A stretch of 64,000 bases of DNA from Streptomyces sp. NBC_00091. GTDB lineage: Bacteria > Actinomycetota > Actinomycetes > Streptomycetales > Streptomycetaceae. The notes below the pieces were generated by a model that worked only from the letters and a program-made list of their open reading frames with translations, was not told the origin of the DNA and ran no database searches. Shown one piece after another: positions 1 through 9,224 of the stretch. Numbering within the stretch: the stretch's first letter is position 1; every line of letters starts with the position of its first letter. The stretch covers positions 5,890,001 through 5,954,000 of the forward strand of contig NZ_JAPEMA010000001.1 in assembly GCF_026343185.1 (NCBI RefSeq), written 5' to 3'. The position numbers were made by a program, and so were the translations under genes.

Positions 1-508
1 GGGCCACCGGCACGTTGACCACGAACACGGCCCGCCAGCCCAGCTGCGCCACCAGCACCCCGCCCAGCAGCGGCCCCGCCGCGGCGGCCACCCCGATCGC
101 GCTGGTCCGCACCGCGACCGCCCGGCCCAGCCGCTCCGGCGGATACGCCAGCCGCAGCAGGGCGAGCGTCGCGGGCTGCAGCAACGCCCCGAACAGCCCC
201 TGGACCGCGCGCAGCGCGATCACCCAGCCGACCCCGGGCGCCAGTGCGATCCCCGCCGAGGCGGCGGCGAAGCCGAGCACCCCCGTCAGCAGCAGCCGGG
301 TGTGCCCGTACCGGTCCCCGAGGCGCCCGGCGACGACCAGGAAGGCGGCGACGGCGAGCAGGTAGGCGGTGCTCGTCCACTGCACCTCGGCCACCCCGGC
401 CCCGAGGTCGTGGCGCAGGGCGGGCTGTACGACGATCAGCACGGTGCCGTCCAGGGCGACGAGCATCGCCCCGGCCACGCTGACCAGGAGCGCGAGCCGC
501 GGCCTCAC
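1..508 (-). CDS. MFS drug transporter, DHA2-like (N-terminal part)
   Basis: The first 169 residues of a major facilitator transporter are present; the gene runs off the left edge. The start is a GTG whose bases overlap the TGA of the upstream tetR gene (GTGA), so the two are translationally coupled. Several hydrophobic segments are visible. The loop motif GRLGDRYGHTR matches the conserved MFS motif between TM2 and TM3, and LDGTVLIVVQPALRHDLG is typical of TM1 in the 14-TM drug:H+ antiporter group. It is probably an efflux pump repressed by the neighbouring TetR protein. The substrate cannot be told from the sequence. Confidence 0.85.
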   Translation of the reverse strand, partial: MRPRLALLVSVAGAMLVALDGTVLIVVQPALRHDLGAGVAEVQWTSTAYLLAVAAFLVVAGRLGDRYGHTRLLLTGVLGFAAASAGIALAPGVGWVIALRAVQGLFGALLQPATLALLRLAYPPERLGRAVAVRTSAIGVAAAAGPLLGGVLVAQLGWRAVFVVNVPVA

Positions 509-1113
509 GGCGCCTGCGCCTTGAGGTGCGCGTCCACCACGGCGTCCACCAAGGAGTCCACCAGCCGGCCCGCGTCCTCGGCCGCGCCGCTCCCGAGGAC
601 CAGCGGCAGACTGCCCCAGCCCCACAGCTGCGCCACCCCGTGCAGCCCCGCCCACAGCGCGGCCGCCGTCACCTCGGGCTGCGCCGCCCCGCATCCGGCG
701 ACCAGCCGGGTCAGCAGCCCGAAGAGCGGAAGGGTCGACTCCCGCAGCCGGGGGGCGGCGGAGGGCTCCTGTCCCGCGCTGTCCAGCAGGTCGTGACGGA
801 ACATCAGCTCGAACATCCCGCGCTGCTCCAGCGCGTAGCCCACGTACGCCCGCCCGAGCGCCCGTACGTGTTCCCGGGGCGGGGGTTCCCCGGCGCCCGC
901 CGCCGCGAACCGCGCGCCGAGGTCCGCGAACCCCCGCCGGGCGATGGCCGAGAGCAGGGCCTGGTGAGTGGGGAAGTACCGCCGGGGCGCCCCGTGGGAC
1001 ACCCCGGCGCGGCGGGCGATCTCCCGCAGCCCGAGGGAGCCGGTCCCCTCGCTCGTGACCAGCTCCACGCCGACGTCGATCAGCCGCTCGCGCAGCGGTG
1101 CATCCGATTTCAT
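505..1113 (-). CDS. TetR family transcriptional repressor
   Basis: About 200 residues. An N-terminal TetR helix-turn-helix is visible at about residues 25-50 (LREIARRAGVSHGAPRRYF), followed by a ligand-binding domain of the usual length. I chose the ATG at 1113; an in-frame GTG at 1119 is the alternative, but it lies inside the operator. No convincing Shine-Dalgarno precedes either start, so the transcript may be nearly leaderless. The gene overlaps the downstream MFS gene by four bases and almost certainly represses it and itself through the palindromes directly upstream. Confidence 0.88.
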   Translation of the reverse strand: MKSDAPLRERLIDVGVELVTSEGTGSLGLREIARRAGVSHGAPRRYFPTHQALLSAIARRGFADLGARFAAAGAGEPPPREHVRALGRAYVGYALEQRGMFELMFRHDLLDSAGQEPSAAPRLRESTLPLFGLLTRLVAGCGAAQPEVTAAALWAGLHGVAQLWGWGSLPLVLGSGAAEDAGRLVDSLVDAVVDAHLKAQAP

Positions 1114-1148
1114 AGACACTGTCTACCACGTCTCGTAGACAGTGTCTT
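1113..1148. promoter_or_regulatory. Tandem palindromic TetR-type operators
   Basis: TAGACACTGTCTA (1113-1125) is a perfect 13-mer palindrome around its central base. TAGACAGTGTCTT (1136-1148) is the same site with one end mismatch. Their centres lie 23 bp apart, about two helical turns. The pair abuts the start codon of the tetR gene, so repressor binding would block transcription of the tetR-MFS operon. Confidence 0.75.
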
Positions 1149-1218
1149 CGCCGCTCCGGGTTTCGCCCCCGGCCGGCGGGTAGGCGCCGGTCAGGACCGA
1201 TGGCACGAGGAGGCCGTC

Positions 1219-1572
1219 ATGGGAACCGGAATCTGGGGCTACGGAGACGGCGCGGGCTACGCGCCCGGCACGGACCTCATCGGCTACAAGGTCGAGGCGA
1301 CCGACGGACCGATCGGCAAGGTCGACCGGCACACGGACGACGTGAGCCGTTCCTACCTCGTCGTGGACACCGGCCCCTGGATCTTCGGGCGCAAGGTCGT
1401 GATCCCGGCCGGCGTCGTCGACCGAGTCGACACGCAGGCCGGGACCGTGCACCTGACCTGCACCCGCGACCAGGTCAAGGACTCGCCCGACTACGAGAAG
1501 AGCGGACGCCACGAGGACGAGCCCACCTTCGTCCGGCTGATCGAGACCTACTACTCCGACCCCCACATGTGA
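1219..1572 (+). CDS. PRC-barrel domain protein
   Basis: 117 residues, preceded by a good ribosome site (GAGGAGG, 6 bases before ATG). The segment from about residue 20 to 85 (LIGYKVEATDGPIGKVDR, then YLVVDTGPWIFGRKVVIPAG) is a typical PRC-barrel fold, found in stand-alone stress or storage-related proteins of actinomycetes. No transmembrane segment or catalytic motif is seen. It probably stands alone as a transcription unit. The precise role is unknown. Confidence 0.82.
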   Translation: MGTGIWGYGDGAGYAPGTDLIGYKVEATDGPIGKVDRHTDDVSRSYLVVDTGPWIFGRKVVIPAGVVDRVDTQAGTVHLTCTRDQVKDSPDYEKSGRHEDEPTFVRLIETYYSDPHM

Positions 1573-1642
1573 ACATGCGAGGCGGGCGCGGCCCGGCGGA
1601 AGTCCGTGGCGGTGAGCCCGCCGCGCGGGAGATCATCTGCGC

Positions 1643-2560
1643 ATGACGACAGAGACGATCACCGCTTCCGCCTCGGGAACCTGGACCCTCGGCGACCTCG
1701 AGGTCAACCGCATAGGCTTCGGCGCCATGCGCCTGCCGCAGAACGGCGCCGCCCTCCAGAGCGACGCCGCCCCCAGCGACCGGGGCCGGGCCATCGCGGT
1801 GCTGCGCCGCGCCGTGGAACTCGGCGTGAACCACATCGACACCGCCGCCTTCTACTTCTCCCCGCTCCGCTCCGCCAACGAGCTGATCAACAGCGCGCTC
1901 GGCGGTCCCTACCCGGACGACCTCGTCATCGCCACCAAGGTCGGCCCCGGACGGGCCCTGTCGGGCGAGTGGGACCACCACGCACGGACCCCGCAGCAGC
2001 TGCGCGGCCAGGTCGAGGAGAACCTGCGCCAGCTCGGCCGCGACCACCTCGACGTGGTCAACCTGCGCGTCCTCGGCACCGACTCCGTCGCCGAGCGCTT
2101 CGGCGCCCTCGCCGAACTCCGCGAGGCCGGGCTCATCCGCCACCTCGGCGTCTCCAACGTCACTCCCGAACAGCTCGCGGAGGCGCAGACCGTCGCGCCG
2201 GTCGTCTGCGTGCAGAACATGTACGGCATCGGCGTGCGCCCCGAGTACGACGCCTTCGTACGCTCCTGCGGGGAGCAGCGGATCGCCTTCGTGCCGTTCT
2301 TCGCGATCGCCGGCGCCGGCCGCGAGGGCGGGGCGGCCGCCGCCGAGAGCGAGGAGCTGCTGGCCGTGGCCCGGGCCCACGGAGCGAGCCCGGCGCAGGT
2401 CCGCCTCGCCTGGACCCTCCAGCGCGGCCCCCACGTCCTGGCCATCCCCGGCACCGGCAACCCCGACCACCTGACGGCCAACGTCGCCGCCGGCGCCCTG
2501 CGCCTGACCGAGGAGGACCTGACCCTCCTCGAGGGCCTGCACCACGCCGCGGCCCAGTAG
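1643..2560 (+). CDS. Aldo/keto reductase family oxidoreductase
   Basis: 305 residues, normal for an NADPH-dependent aldo/keto reductase. Visible features are the N-terminal strand with GFGAMRLPQNG, the catalytic-site region NHIDTAAFYFSP (Asp and Tyr of the tetrad), GRDHLDVVNLR, and the C-terminal cofactor region (QRGPHVLAIPGTGNPDHLTANV). The usual Tyr sits in DTAAFY. The substrate is unknown. It is followed after about 110 bp by the S9 peptidase gene. Confidence 0.9.
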   Translation: MTTETITASASGTWTLGDLEVNRIGFGAMRLPQNGAALQSDAAPSDRGRAIAVLRRAVELGVNHIDTAAFYFSPLRSANELINSALGGPYPDDLVIATKVGPGRALSGEWDHHARTPQQLRGQVEENLRQLGRDHLDVVNLRVLGTDSVAERFGALAELREAGLIRHLGVSNVTPEQLAEAQTVAPVVCVQNMYGIGVRPEYDAFVRSCGEQRIAFVPFFAIAGAGREGGAAAAESEELLAVARAHGASPAQVRLAWTLQRGPHVLAIPGTGNPDHLTANVAAGALRLTEEDLTLLEGLHHAAAQ

Positions 2561-2669
2561 CACCGCAGGCCGGTAGCGGGGCAGGGCGCCAGCGGGGGAG
2601 GGCCGCGCGCGGGAGCCCGGCGGGCCGGACCGGCACCACCGGCCCGGCCGCGTCCGGCACAATCGGCGG

Positions 2670-4733
2670 ATGAGCGAAGACAAGCCCGCCGGCGCCGCCG
2701 CCGGCCGCCCCGAGGACCACGACCCCTACCTGTGGCTGGAGGACGTGGAGGGCGAGGCCGCGCTCGCCTGGGTCCGGGAGCGCAACGCCGAGACCGTCGC
2801 CGCGCTGACGGCCGATCCCGAGTTCAAGGTGCTGGAGCGCGAGGTGCGCGAGGTCCTCGACGACGACGGGCGGATCCCGTACGTCGTCCGGCGCGGGCGC
2901 CACCTCTACAACTTCTGGCAGGACGCCGGCCGGCTGCGCGGTGTCTGGCGGCGCACCACCCTCGAGGAGTACCGCACCGAGCGGCCGGCCTGGGAGACCC
3001 TCCTGGACCTCGACGCGCTCGCCGAGGCCGAGGGCGAGAAGTGGGCCTGGGCCGGGAGCAGCGTGCTCGCCCCCGGCCACCGGCACGCCCTGGTCATGCT
3101 CTCCCGGGACGGCGCCGACGCCTGCGTGGTGCGCGAGTTCGACCTCGAGACGCTGGAGTTCGTCGAAGGCGGCTTCGCGGTCGAGGAGGCCAGGACCCGG
3201 GTCGACTGGATCGACCGCGACCACGTCTGGATCGGCACCGACTTCGGCCCCGGCTCCCTGTCCCCCTCCGGCTACCCCCTCCAGGTCCGCCGCTGGCGCC
3301 GCGGCACCCCCCTCGCCGAGGCCCGCACGGTCTACGAGGGCCGCCCGGGCGATGTGTCCGCCAGCGGCTGGCGCGATGACACACCCGGCTTCGAACGGGA
3401 CTTCGTGTCCCGGCAGATCGACTTCTGGAACCAGGAGCTGTTCCTGCTCCCCGAGGACCCCGCCGCCGCGCCCGAGAAGATCGACGTACCGGACGACGCC
3501 TCCGCCGGGGTCCACCGCCAGTGGCTGATCGTCCAGCCGCGCTCCCCGTGGCTGGGCCACCCCGCGGGCAGCCTGCTCGCCTTCGACTTCGAGGCCTACC
3601 GGGCGGGCGGGCGCAGCCCCGAGGTGCTGTTCACCCCGGACGACCGCACCGCGCTCGCCGGCTACAGCTGGACCCGCAACCACCTCCTCCTGCGCACCCG
3701 CGCCGACGTCTCCTCCCGCCTGGAACTCCTCACCCCCGGCCCGGACGGCTGGAGCCGCGCCCCGCTGGCCGGCGTGCCGCCGCTGTCCACGGCCTCGGTG
3801 GTGTGCACCGACCCGGACGAGAGCGACGAGTACTTCCTCGATGTGACCGGCTTCCTCCAGCCCTCCACCCTGCACCGGGGCGAGGCCGGAGCCCCCGGCG
3901 GCCAGGCCGTCAAGCAGGCACCCGCCCTCTTCGACACGGCCGGGCTCGCCGTGAGCCAGTACTTCGCCACCTCCGCGGACGGCACCCGGGTCCCGTACTT
4001 CGTCATCGGCCCCGAGGACCGGCCCGGCCCCGGCCCCACCCTGCTCTACGGCTACGGCGGCTTCGAGATCTCCATGGTCCCGCAGTACAGCGCGGTCACC
4101 GGCCGGGCCTGGCTCGCGCGCGGAGGGACGTACGTCGTCGCCGGCATCCGGGGCGGCCGCGAGTACGGGCCCGCCTGGCACCAGGCCGCCCTCGGGGCCA
4201 ACCGCCTCCGCGCCTTCGAGGACTTCGCCGCCGTCGCCCGCGACCTCACCGCCCGCGGCATCACCACCCCCGCCCAGCTCGGCATCGAGGGCGGCAGCAA
4301 CGGCGGCCTCCTGATGGGCGCCATGCTCACCCGGTACCCCGAGCTGTTCGGCGCCGTCGTCTCGCACGTACCGCTGCTGGACATGCTCCGCTTCCACAAG
4401 CTCCTCGCCGGAGCCAGCTGGACCGCCGAGTACGGCAACCCCGACGACCCCGCCGACCGGCCCCACCTCGAGGACATCTCCCCGTACCACCGGATCCGCG
4501 CCGACGGTCCGCCGTACCCGCCCCTGCTGCTGCTCACCTCCACCCGCGACGACCGCGTCCACCCCGGCCACGCCCGCAAGGCGGCCGCCCGGCTGCGCGA
4601 ATTCGGGCACCCCGTGCTCTTCCACGAGCACATCGGCGGCGGCCACTCCGGCGCCACCGACCACCAGCAGACCGCCTTCAACGAGGCCCTCGTGCACACC
4701 TTCCTCTGGGAGCGGCTCACCCCGCCGAAGTGA
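2670..4733 (+). CDS. Prolyl oligopeptidase family (S9) serine peptidase
   Basis: 687 residues, the usual length of a prolyl oligopeptidase-like enzyme. The N-terminal beta-propeller begins with DPYLWLEDVEGEAALAWV, the family signature. The C-terminal alpha/beta-hydrolase carries the catalytic triad: Ser543 in GGSNGGLLMG, Asp in TRDDRVHPG (about 627-628) and His659 in GGGHSG. No signal peptide is seen, so it is probably cytoplasmic and cleaves short peptides. An imperfect hairpin follows the stop codon. Confidence 0.93.
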   Translation: MSEDKPAGAAAGRPEDHDPYLWLEDVEGEAALAWVRERNAETVAALTADPEFKVLEREVREVLDDDGRIPYVVRRGRHLYNFWQDAGRLRGVWRRTTLEEYRTERPAWETLLDLDALAEAEGEKWAWAGSSVLAPGHRHALVMLSRDGADACVVREFDLETLEFVEGGFAVEEARTRVDWIDRDHVWIGTDFGPGSLSPSGYPLQVRRWRRGTPLAEARTVYEGRPGDVSASGWRDDTPGFERDFVSRQIDFWNQELFLLPEDPAAAPEKIDVPDDASAGVHRQWLIVQPRSPWLGHPAGSLLAFDFEAYRAGGRSPEVLFTPDDRTALAGYSWTRNHLLLRTRADVSSRLELLTPGPDGWSRAPLAGVPPLSTASVVCTDPDESDEYFLDVTGFLQPSTLHRGEAGAPGGQAVKQAPALFDTAGLAVSQYFATSADGTRVPYFVIGPEDRPGPGPTLLYGYGGFEISMVPQYSAVTGRAWLARGGTYVVAGIRGGREYGPAWHQAALGANRLRAFEDFAAVARDLTARGITTPAQLGIEGGSNGGLLMGAMLTRYPELFGAVVSHVPLLDMLRFHKLLAGASWTAEYGNPDDPADRPHLEDISPYHRIRADGPPYPPLLLLTSTRDDRVHPGHARKAAARLREFGHPVLFHEHIGGGHSGATDHQQTAFNEALVHTFLWERLTPPK

Positions 4734-4737
4734 GCTT

Positions 4738-4768
4738 CCGGCGCGCTCCACCGGCCCCGCCGCGCCGG
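4738..4768 (+). terminator. Possible terminator hairpin after the S9 peptidase gene
   Basis: CCGGCGCG (4738-4745) pairs with CGCGCCGG (4761-4768), with 15 bases between. There is no T-run after the stem, so this is a weak call, as is usual in high-GC actinomycetes. Confidence 0.35.
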
Positions 4769-4827
4769 GGCTGGTGGAATGGACCGACCGGCGGCCCGCA
4801 GGGGGCCGCCCCCCGGTCGGAGGAGAC

Positions 4828-6018
4828 GTGTCGGATCGCGAGGGCCACGCACCCGGTCCGGCCGGGCCCGCGTCCCCGGCCGAGGCCCTGGAAGCGATCG
4901 GCACGACCGACGACGAGCGCACCACCTGCCGGGAACTGGCCGCCTTCCTCTTCCGCACCCTGTGCGACGCGGCGGCCGTCGACCTGACCCTGGAGGGCCG
5001 CGCCGAGCGCGTCGCCGTCGCCGGAGCCGCCGGTCTCCTGCGCGGCCCGGCCCCGGGGACGCGGCCCGCCGTCCGGGCGGTGGACGGGGGCCATCCGCTG
5101 CGCAGCTGGACCCTGCGGCCGGGCGGCCCCCCGGTGCACGGCCTGTCCGTCGCGCTGGCCAGGCACGGGACCTCGTACGGGACCCTCCTCGCGGTGCGCA
5201 CCGGCGAGCCCTTCACCGACCACGAGGCCGCCGCCCTGCACTTCGCGGCGCGCGTGGCGGCCGTGCACATCCGCCACGCCCGGCGGCTCGCCGCGACCGA
5301 GTCCGTCGCGCTCGACCTCCAGCGGGCCCTCGTCGCCGACCCCGGGCGGCCCCATCCGAACCTGCTGGTCGCGGGCCGCTACCTGCCGGTCGGGCCGAGC
5401 ACCCTGGTCGGGGGCGACTGGTTCGAGACGGTCCGGCTGCACTTCGGACGGACCCTGCTGGTGGTGGGCGACGTCATGGGCCACGGCCTGGACGCCGCCG
5501 TGGACATGAACGCCTACCGCTCCACCCTGCGCGAGGTCGCCTCCACCGAACTCGCCCCGCACCGGGTGCTGCGCCAGCTCGACTCCCTCGTCGCCGAGGA
5601 CGCCGCCCGGCGCCCCGCCACCTGCCTGCTCGTACGTGTCGACCCCGCGCGCGGCACCGCCCTGTACGCCAGTGCCGGCCACCTGCCGCCCGCGGTGTTC
5701 GCGGCCGACGGCACCGGCCGGCTGCTCGACGTACCGGTGGGCCCGCCGCTGGGCACCGGCGTGGGCGGCTACGAGTCGGTGGCCCACCCCTTCACCCCGC
5801 AGGAGACCCTGGTCCTCTACACCGACGGGCTCGTCGAGCGGCGCGGCGAGGACATCGACGCCTCCCTGGCCCGGCTCACCGCCCTGCGGATCCCCGCCGG
5901 CGGGGGCACGGCGGAGGAGGCCGTGGACGCGGTCGTCGCGGGCCTCGACGCCCGGCACGCCGAGGACGACGTCGCCGTCCTCGCCGCCCGCATCCGCGCC
6001 CGGGCCGCGCACCCGTGA
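4828..6018 (+). CDS. SpoIIE-type PP2C serine/threonine phosphatase
   Basis: 396 residues counted from a GTG start chosen because GGAGGAGAC lies directly before it; an ATG 54 bases upstream has no ribosome site. The N-terminal half is a degenerate GAF-like sensor region. The C-terminal SpoIIE/PP2C domain shows VGGDWFETV, VVGDVMGHGLDAAVDM, ASAGHLPPAVF and LVLYTDGLVERRGEDID, with the metal-binding acidic residues intact. It probably dephosphorylates an anti-sigma-factor antagonist. It is convergent with a second, larger phosphatase of the same class. Confidence 0.9.
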   Translation: MSDREGHAPGPAGPASPAEALEAIGTTDDERTTCRELAAFLFRTLCDAAAVDLTLEGRAERVAVAGAAGLLRGPAPGTRPAVRAVDGGHPLRSWTLRPGGPPVHGLSVALARHGTSYGTLLAVRTGEPFTDHEAAALHFAARVAAVHIRHARRLAATESVALDLQRALVADPGRPHPNLLVAGRYLPVGPSTLVGGDWFETVRLHFGRTLLVVGDVMGHGLDAAVDMNAYRSTLREVASTELAPHRVLRQLDSLVAEDAARRPATCLLVRVDPARGTALYASAGHLPPAVFAADGTGRLLDVPVGPPLGTGVGGYESVAHPFTPQETLVLYTDGLVERRGEDIDASLARLTALRIPAGGGTAEEAVDAVVAGLDARHAEDDVAVLAARIRARAAHP

Positions 6019-6027
6019 CGGGGCCGC

Positions 6028-8097
6028 CTACGCGTGGGTGCGGGCGATGAGCAGGGCGACGTCGTCGTGCGTGTCGGGGTGGCGCAGGGCCGACAGCAGC
6101 AGGTCGCAGGTCTCCTCGATGGGGCGGTGGGGGCCGGCGAGGAGGTCGGTCAGGGTCTGCAGGCGGGTGTCGATGTCCTGGTCGCGGGTCTCGACGAGCC
6201 CGTCGGTGTAGAGCACCAGCTCGTCGCCCTCGCCGAGGGTCACGGTGGTGGTGCCGAACGGGACCCCGCCGACCCCCAGCGGCACCGCCGTCGCGAGCTG
6301 GAGCAGCCGGGGTTGGCGTCCGCTGCGCAGGTGCACGGGCGGCAGGTGGCCCGCGGTGGAGATCTGGCACAGCCGGGTGTGCGGGTCGTAGACGGCGTAG
6401 ACGCAGGTGGCCATGGCCTCGCCGAGGTCGCCGGTCGAGGCGTCGAGGTGGGTGAGCACCGTCGCGGGGTCGAGGCCGAGGCGGCCCAGCGCCCGGGCGG
6501 TGGCCCGCAGCTGGCCCATGGTCGCCGCCGCGTTGATGCCGCTGCCCATCACATCGCCGACGACCAGCGCGGTCCGGTCCCCGCTCAGCGGGATGACGTC
6601 GAACCAGTCGCCGCCGGTCTCGTCGGCGGCCCCGGCCGGCTGGTACCGGTAGGCGATGTCCAGCCCGGGGGCCGCCGGCGGGTGCTGCGGCAGCAGGTGG
6701 CGCTGGAGGGCGAGGGCGGCGTGGCGCTGGCGCTGGTACCAGCGGGCGTTGTCGATGGACACCGCCGCGTGGGCTGCGAGCTCGGAGGCGAGCAGTACGT
6801 CGTCGGGGCCGAACGGCACGGGGTTGCGGGCGCGCTTGAGGTCGAGCGTGCCCAGCACCTGGCCGCGGGCGATCAGCGGGACGGCGAGGTACGAGTGCAC
6901 GCCGGCCTCCCCGAGCAGCCGGGCGGCGTCCTCGTCGCGGGCGATGGCGGGCAGGTCCTGCGGCCGGACGTGCGGGACGAGCTCGGGCCGGGCCGTGCGG
7001 GCGCAGCGGGCCACCAGCCGGTCGGGGCGGTACGAGGCGACGTCGCCGACGGGGTCGGCGGCCGCCTCGGCGGGGCTGCGGTAGGCCGCTTTCACCGCGA
7101 GCGCGCGGAACCGTACGGACTCCCCGTCCGATACCTCGCCGGGCCGGCCGCCCGTCAGGACGGTGTCGAGGACGTCCACGGCGGCGATGTCGGCGATCTC
7201 CGGGACCGCGACGTCGGCCAGCTCCCGGGCGGTGATGTCCAGGTCGAGGGTGGTCCCGATGCGCACCGAGGCGTCCGCGATCAGGGCGAGGCGCCGCCGG
7301 GCGTGGGCGGCCGACACGGCGGCCCGGTGCTGTTCGGTCACGTCCACCACCGACACCGCGACGCCGATCACCCGCGAGGACTGGTCCTCCAGCCGGTAGA
7401 TGGACACCAGCCAGGCGCGCTCGCCGGAGTCCTCGGAGGTCTGGCCGGTGCTGAAGTGGTCCAGCATCGGCACACCGCTCTCCATCACCCCCCGCATCCG
7501 GGCCTCGACCGCCGCCGCGTCCAGGAAGGGCAGGATGTCGGCGATCCGCTGCCCGATGTGCCGCTCGGACGGCACCCCGTTGATGCGCTCCAGCGCCGGG
7601 TTGACCAGGACGTAGCGCAGGTCGGTGTCGAGGACGGCCAGCCCGATGGGGGACTGGTCGACCATGCGCAGGGACAGGGCCAGGTCCCGTTCGACGCGGC
7701 GCAGGGTGGCCTGCTCGGAGGCGAGGCCCAGCGCGTACAGCCGGCCGTTGGCGGCCTGGAGGCGCATGTTGCGGAACTCCACGAGCACGGTGCGGCCGTC
7801 CCGGTGACGCACGGGGAAGGACCCCGCCCAGGCTCCCTGGCCGGACATCACCCGGGCGAACAGCTCCAGGACCTCCCCGCGGTTCTGCTCCTCCACCAGC
7901 AGCGTCACCGCGTACTGCCCTAGCGCCTCCTCGGCCGTGTACCCGAAGAGGGTGGCGGCCTGCGGGCTCCACAGGCTGATCCGGCCCTCGGCGTCCAGGA
8001 CCACCGCGGCCACCCCGAGCACGTCGAGCAGGCCACCCGTCGCCGGAGATCCCGCTCCGGGGCCGTCGGCCGGCGGAGCTGGCTGCGCATCGGCCAT
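6028..8097 (-). CDS. PAS-GAF-SpoIIE PP2C phosphatase
   Basis: About 689 residues. The start is the ATG at 8097, which has GAGGAGG six bases upstream. Two PAS domains occupy roughly residues 20-270 (ISLWSPQAATLFGYTAEEALGQ; VLDTDLRYVLVNPALERING). A GAF domain follows at about 290-440. The SpoIIE phosphatase domain occupies the C-terminal 230 residues (ETGGDWFDVI, VVGDVMGSGINAAATMGQLR, LVLYTDGLVETRDQDID). This architecture is common in Streptomyces partner-switching stress sensing. Its 3' end meets that of the phosphatase gene to its left. Confidence 0.92.
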   Translation of the reverse strand: MADAQPAPPADGPGAGSPATGGLLDVLGVAAVVLDAEGRISLWSPQAATLFGYTAEEALGQYAVTLLVEEQNRGEVLELFARVMSGQGAWAGSFPVRHRDGRTVLVEFRNMRLQAANGRLYALGLASEQATLRRVERDLALSLRMVDQSPIGLAVLDTDLRYVLVNPALERINGVPSERHIGQRIADILPFLDAAAVEARMRGVMESGVPMLDHFSTGQTSEDSGERAWLVSIYRLEDQSSRVIGVAVSVVDVTEQHRAAVSAAHARRRLALIADASVRIGTTLDLDITARELADVAVPEIADIAAVDVLDTVLTGGRPGEVSDGESVRFRALAVKAAYRSPAEAAADPVGDVASYRPDRLVARCARTARPELVPHVRPQDLPAIARDEDAARLLGEAGVHSYLAVPLIARGQVLGTLDLKRARNPVPFGPDDVLLASELAAHAAVSIDNARWYQRQRHAALALQRHLLPQHPPAAPGLDIAYRYQPAGAADETGGDWFDVIPLSGDRTALVVGDVMGSGINAAATMGQLRATARALGRLGLDPATVLTHLDASTGDLGEAMATCVYAVYDPHTRLCQISTAGHLPPVHLRSGRQPRLLQLATAVPLGVGGVPFGTTTVTLGEGDELVLYTDGLVETRDQDIDTRLQTLTDLLAGPHRPIEETCDLLLSALRHPDTHDDVALLIARTHA

Positions 8098-8189
8098 CAC
8101 CGGCCTCCTCACCCGGGCGGACTCCTCCCATGCTGATGCCCCGTCGCGGGCCCGGCGACCCGGCCGGGGCTATCCGGTGGTGACCCGGT

Positions 8190-8248
8190 GGTGCGTCACC
8201 GCCGTCCACCGCGGACGACGGTGACGACGGTGACGACGGTGACGCACC
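8190..8248 (-). terminator. Long-loop inverted repeat after the secreted-protein gene
   Basis: GGTGCGTCACCG (8190-8201) is perfectly complementary to CGGTGACGCACC (8237-8248). It lies just beyond the stop codon of the minus-strand secreted-protein gene. The loop contains the 9-bp tandem repeat described separately. Confidence 0.45.
8214..8240. repeat. Three tandem copies of GACGACGGT
   Basis: Three exact 9-bp copies (8214-8222, 8223-8231, 8232-8240) lie in the intergenic region inside the loop of the inverted repeat. Copy number may vary between strains. Confidence 0.7.
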
Positions 8249-8266
8249 GGTCCTGCGCCGCGCCGG

Positions 8267-8767
8267 TCAGTGGAACAGCATGGACGCGCCGCCGGCTGCC
8301 GTGGTCACGGATCCCGGACACAGGAAGCTGCCCGAGGTCTTGGTGGCGGTGAAAGCCCGGTTGACGTACTTCCTGGTCGTGCCGTCGCGGTCCCACGTGA
8401 TGCCCGTGGCCTTGTAGCGGCAGGATATGAAGCTCTGCTGTCCGGTGATGTCGATCAGGTCGGTCCGGGCGGTGGCCCCGGCGTCGTCGAAGGTGAAGGC
8501 GGGGTTGTTGTTGAGGGTGGCGGTGATGCCGCCGTCGCAGGCGAGGTTGCCGCCGGGCTTGTTGATGCCGGCGCGGTCGACGGTGAGGGCGCTGGGCGGA
8601 TTGGCGCTGGTGCTGGCGTTGGTCCAGGTGCAGGTGTTGCCCGAGACCACGATGACGCCGTCCACCTTCTGGTCGGCGGTGGTGCCGAAGGCGGCGGCGC
8701 TCGTGACGCTGCCGGCGGTGGCCGCGAGGGCCAGTGCCGCGACGGCGAGTTTCGCACGGTGCATCAT
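8267..8767 (-). CDS. Secreted protein of unknown function
   Basis: 166 residues from the ATG at 8767, which follows AGGAG by four bases; the adjacent ATG at 8764 is equally possible. A Sec signal peptide is clear: MMHRAK, then a hydrophobic AVAALALAATAGSVTSAAAF stretch with cleavage near residue 30. The mature part is rich in Thr, Asn and Gly and has four cysteines (GNTCTW, NLACDGG, FISCRY, FLCPG), suggesting two disulfides. It resembles small exported immunoglobulin-like or activator-type Streptomyces proteins, but I cannot name a family. Confidence 0.75.
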   Translation of the reverse strand: MMHRAKLAVAALALAATAGSVTSAAAFGTTADQKVDGVIVVSGNTCTWTNASTSANPPSALTVDRAGINKPGGNLACDGGITATLNNNPAFTFDDAGATARTDLIDITGQQSFISCRYKATGITWDRDGTTRKYVNRAFTATKTSGSFLCPGSVTTAAGGASMLFH

Positions 8768-8915
8768 GTCGCTCCTCTGTGACACGTCCTTGTGGGGGTG
8801 TGGTGCGAGGGCGGTGCGGAGTGCGCCACGGAGAGTGTCACAGCGGTCTTGAAATGTCATGAGCACATCACTCATTGGCCGGAATGAGGCGCCGGCCAGG
8901 GGTGGTGGGGGAGCG

Positions 8916-9167
8916 TCAGGGGATGTCGGTGTCCGCCGGCTCGGCCTCGTAGACGTGCGGGGCGTCCCCCTGCCACTCGATCCGTGCGGGCGCTCCGCCG
9001 AGCACCAGCTCGTCGGGGTCCGGGACCTCGGCGCGGCGAAGGAACTCGATCACGTCCGCGTCGGTGTGCGCGGTGCCGAGGGCCGTGTCGCGGTCCTGGA
9101 CGCGCAGGGTCACCCGGCGGCCGCCCGAGGGGGAGATGCGGTGTACGACGATCGGCGCGTGCTCCAT
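8916..9167 (-). CDS. Conserved small protein, unknown function
   Basis: 83 residues from the ATG at 9167, preceded by GGTGGAGGC. It reads MEHAPIVVHRISPSGGRRVT and ends in an acidic tail. No membrane segment or cysteine is present. The mix of beta-strand-like N-terminus and DADVIEFLRRAEV helix looks like a small cytoplasmic actinomycete protein. No function can be assigned. Confidence 0.65.
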   Translation of the reverse strand: MEHAPIVVHRISPSGGRRVTLRVQDRDTALGTAHTDADVIEFLRRAEVPDPDELVLGGAPARIEWQGDAPHVYEAEPADTDIP

Positions 9168-9224
9168 GCCTCCACCCTGGAGCCGCTGCGGCGCGGGCGC
9201 ATCCGGGCGTGCGGCTCCGAGCGC

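Noticed and set aside
2160..5270. Very long antisense frame of about 1000 codons opposite the S9 peptidase
   Set aside because: It is a mirror of the real gene in high-GC DNA: low-complexity, rich in Gly, Arg, Ala and Val, with no domain.
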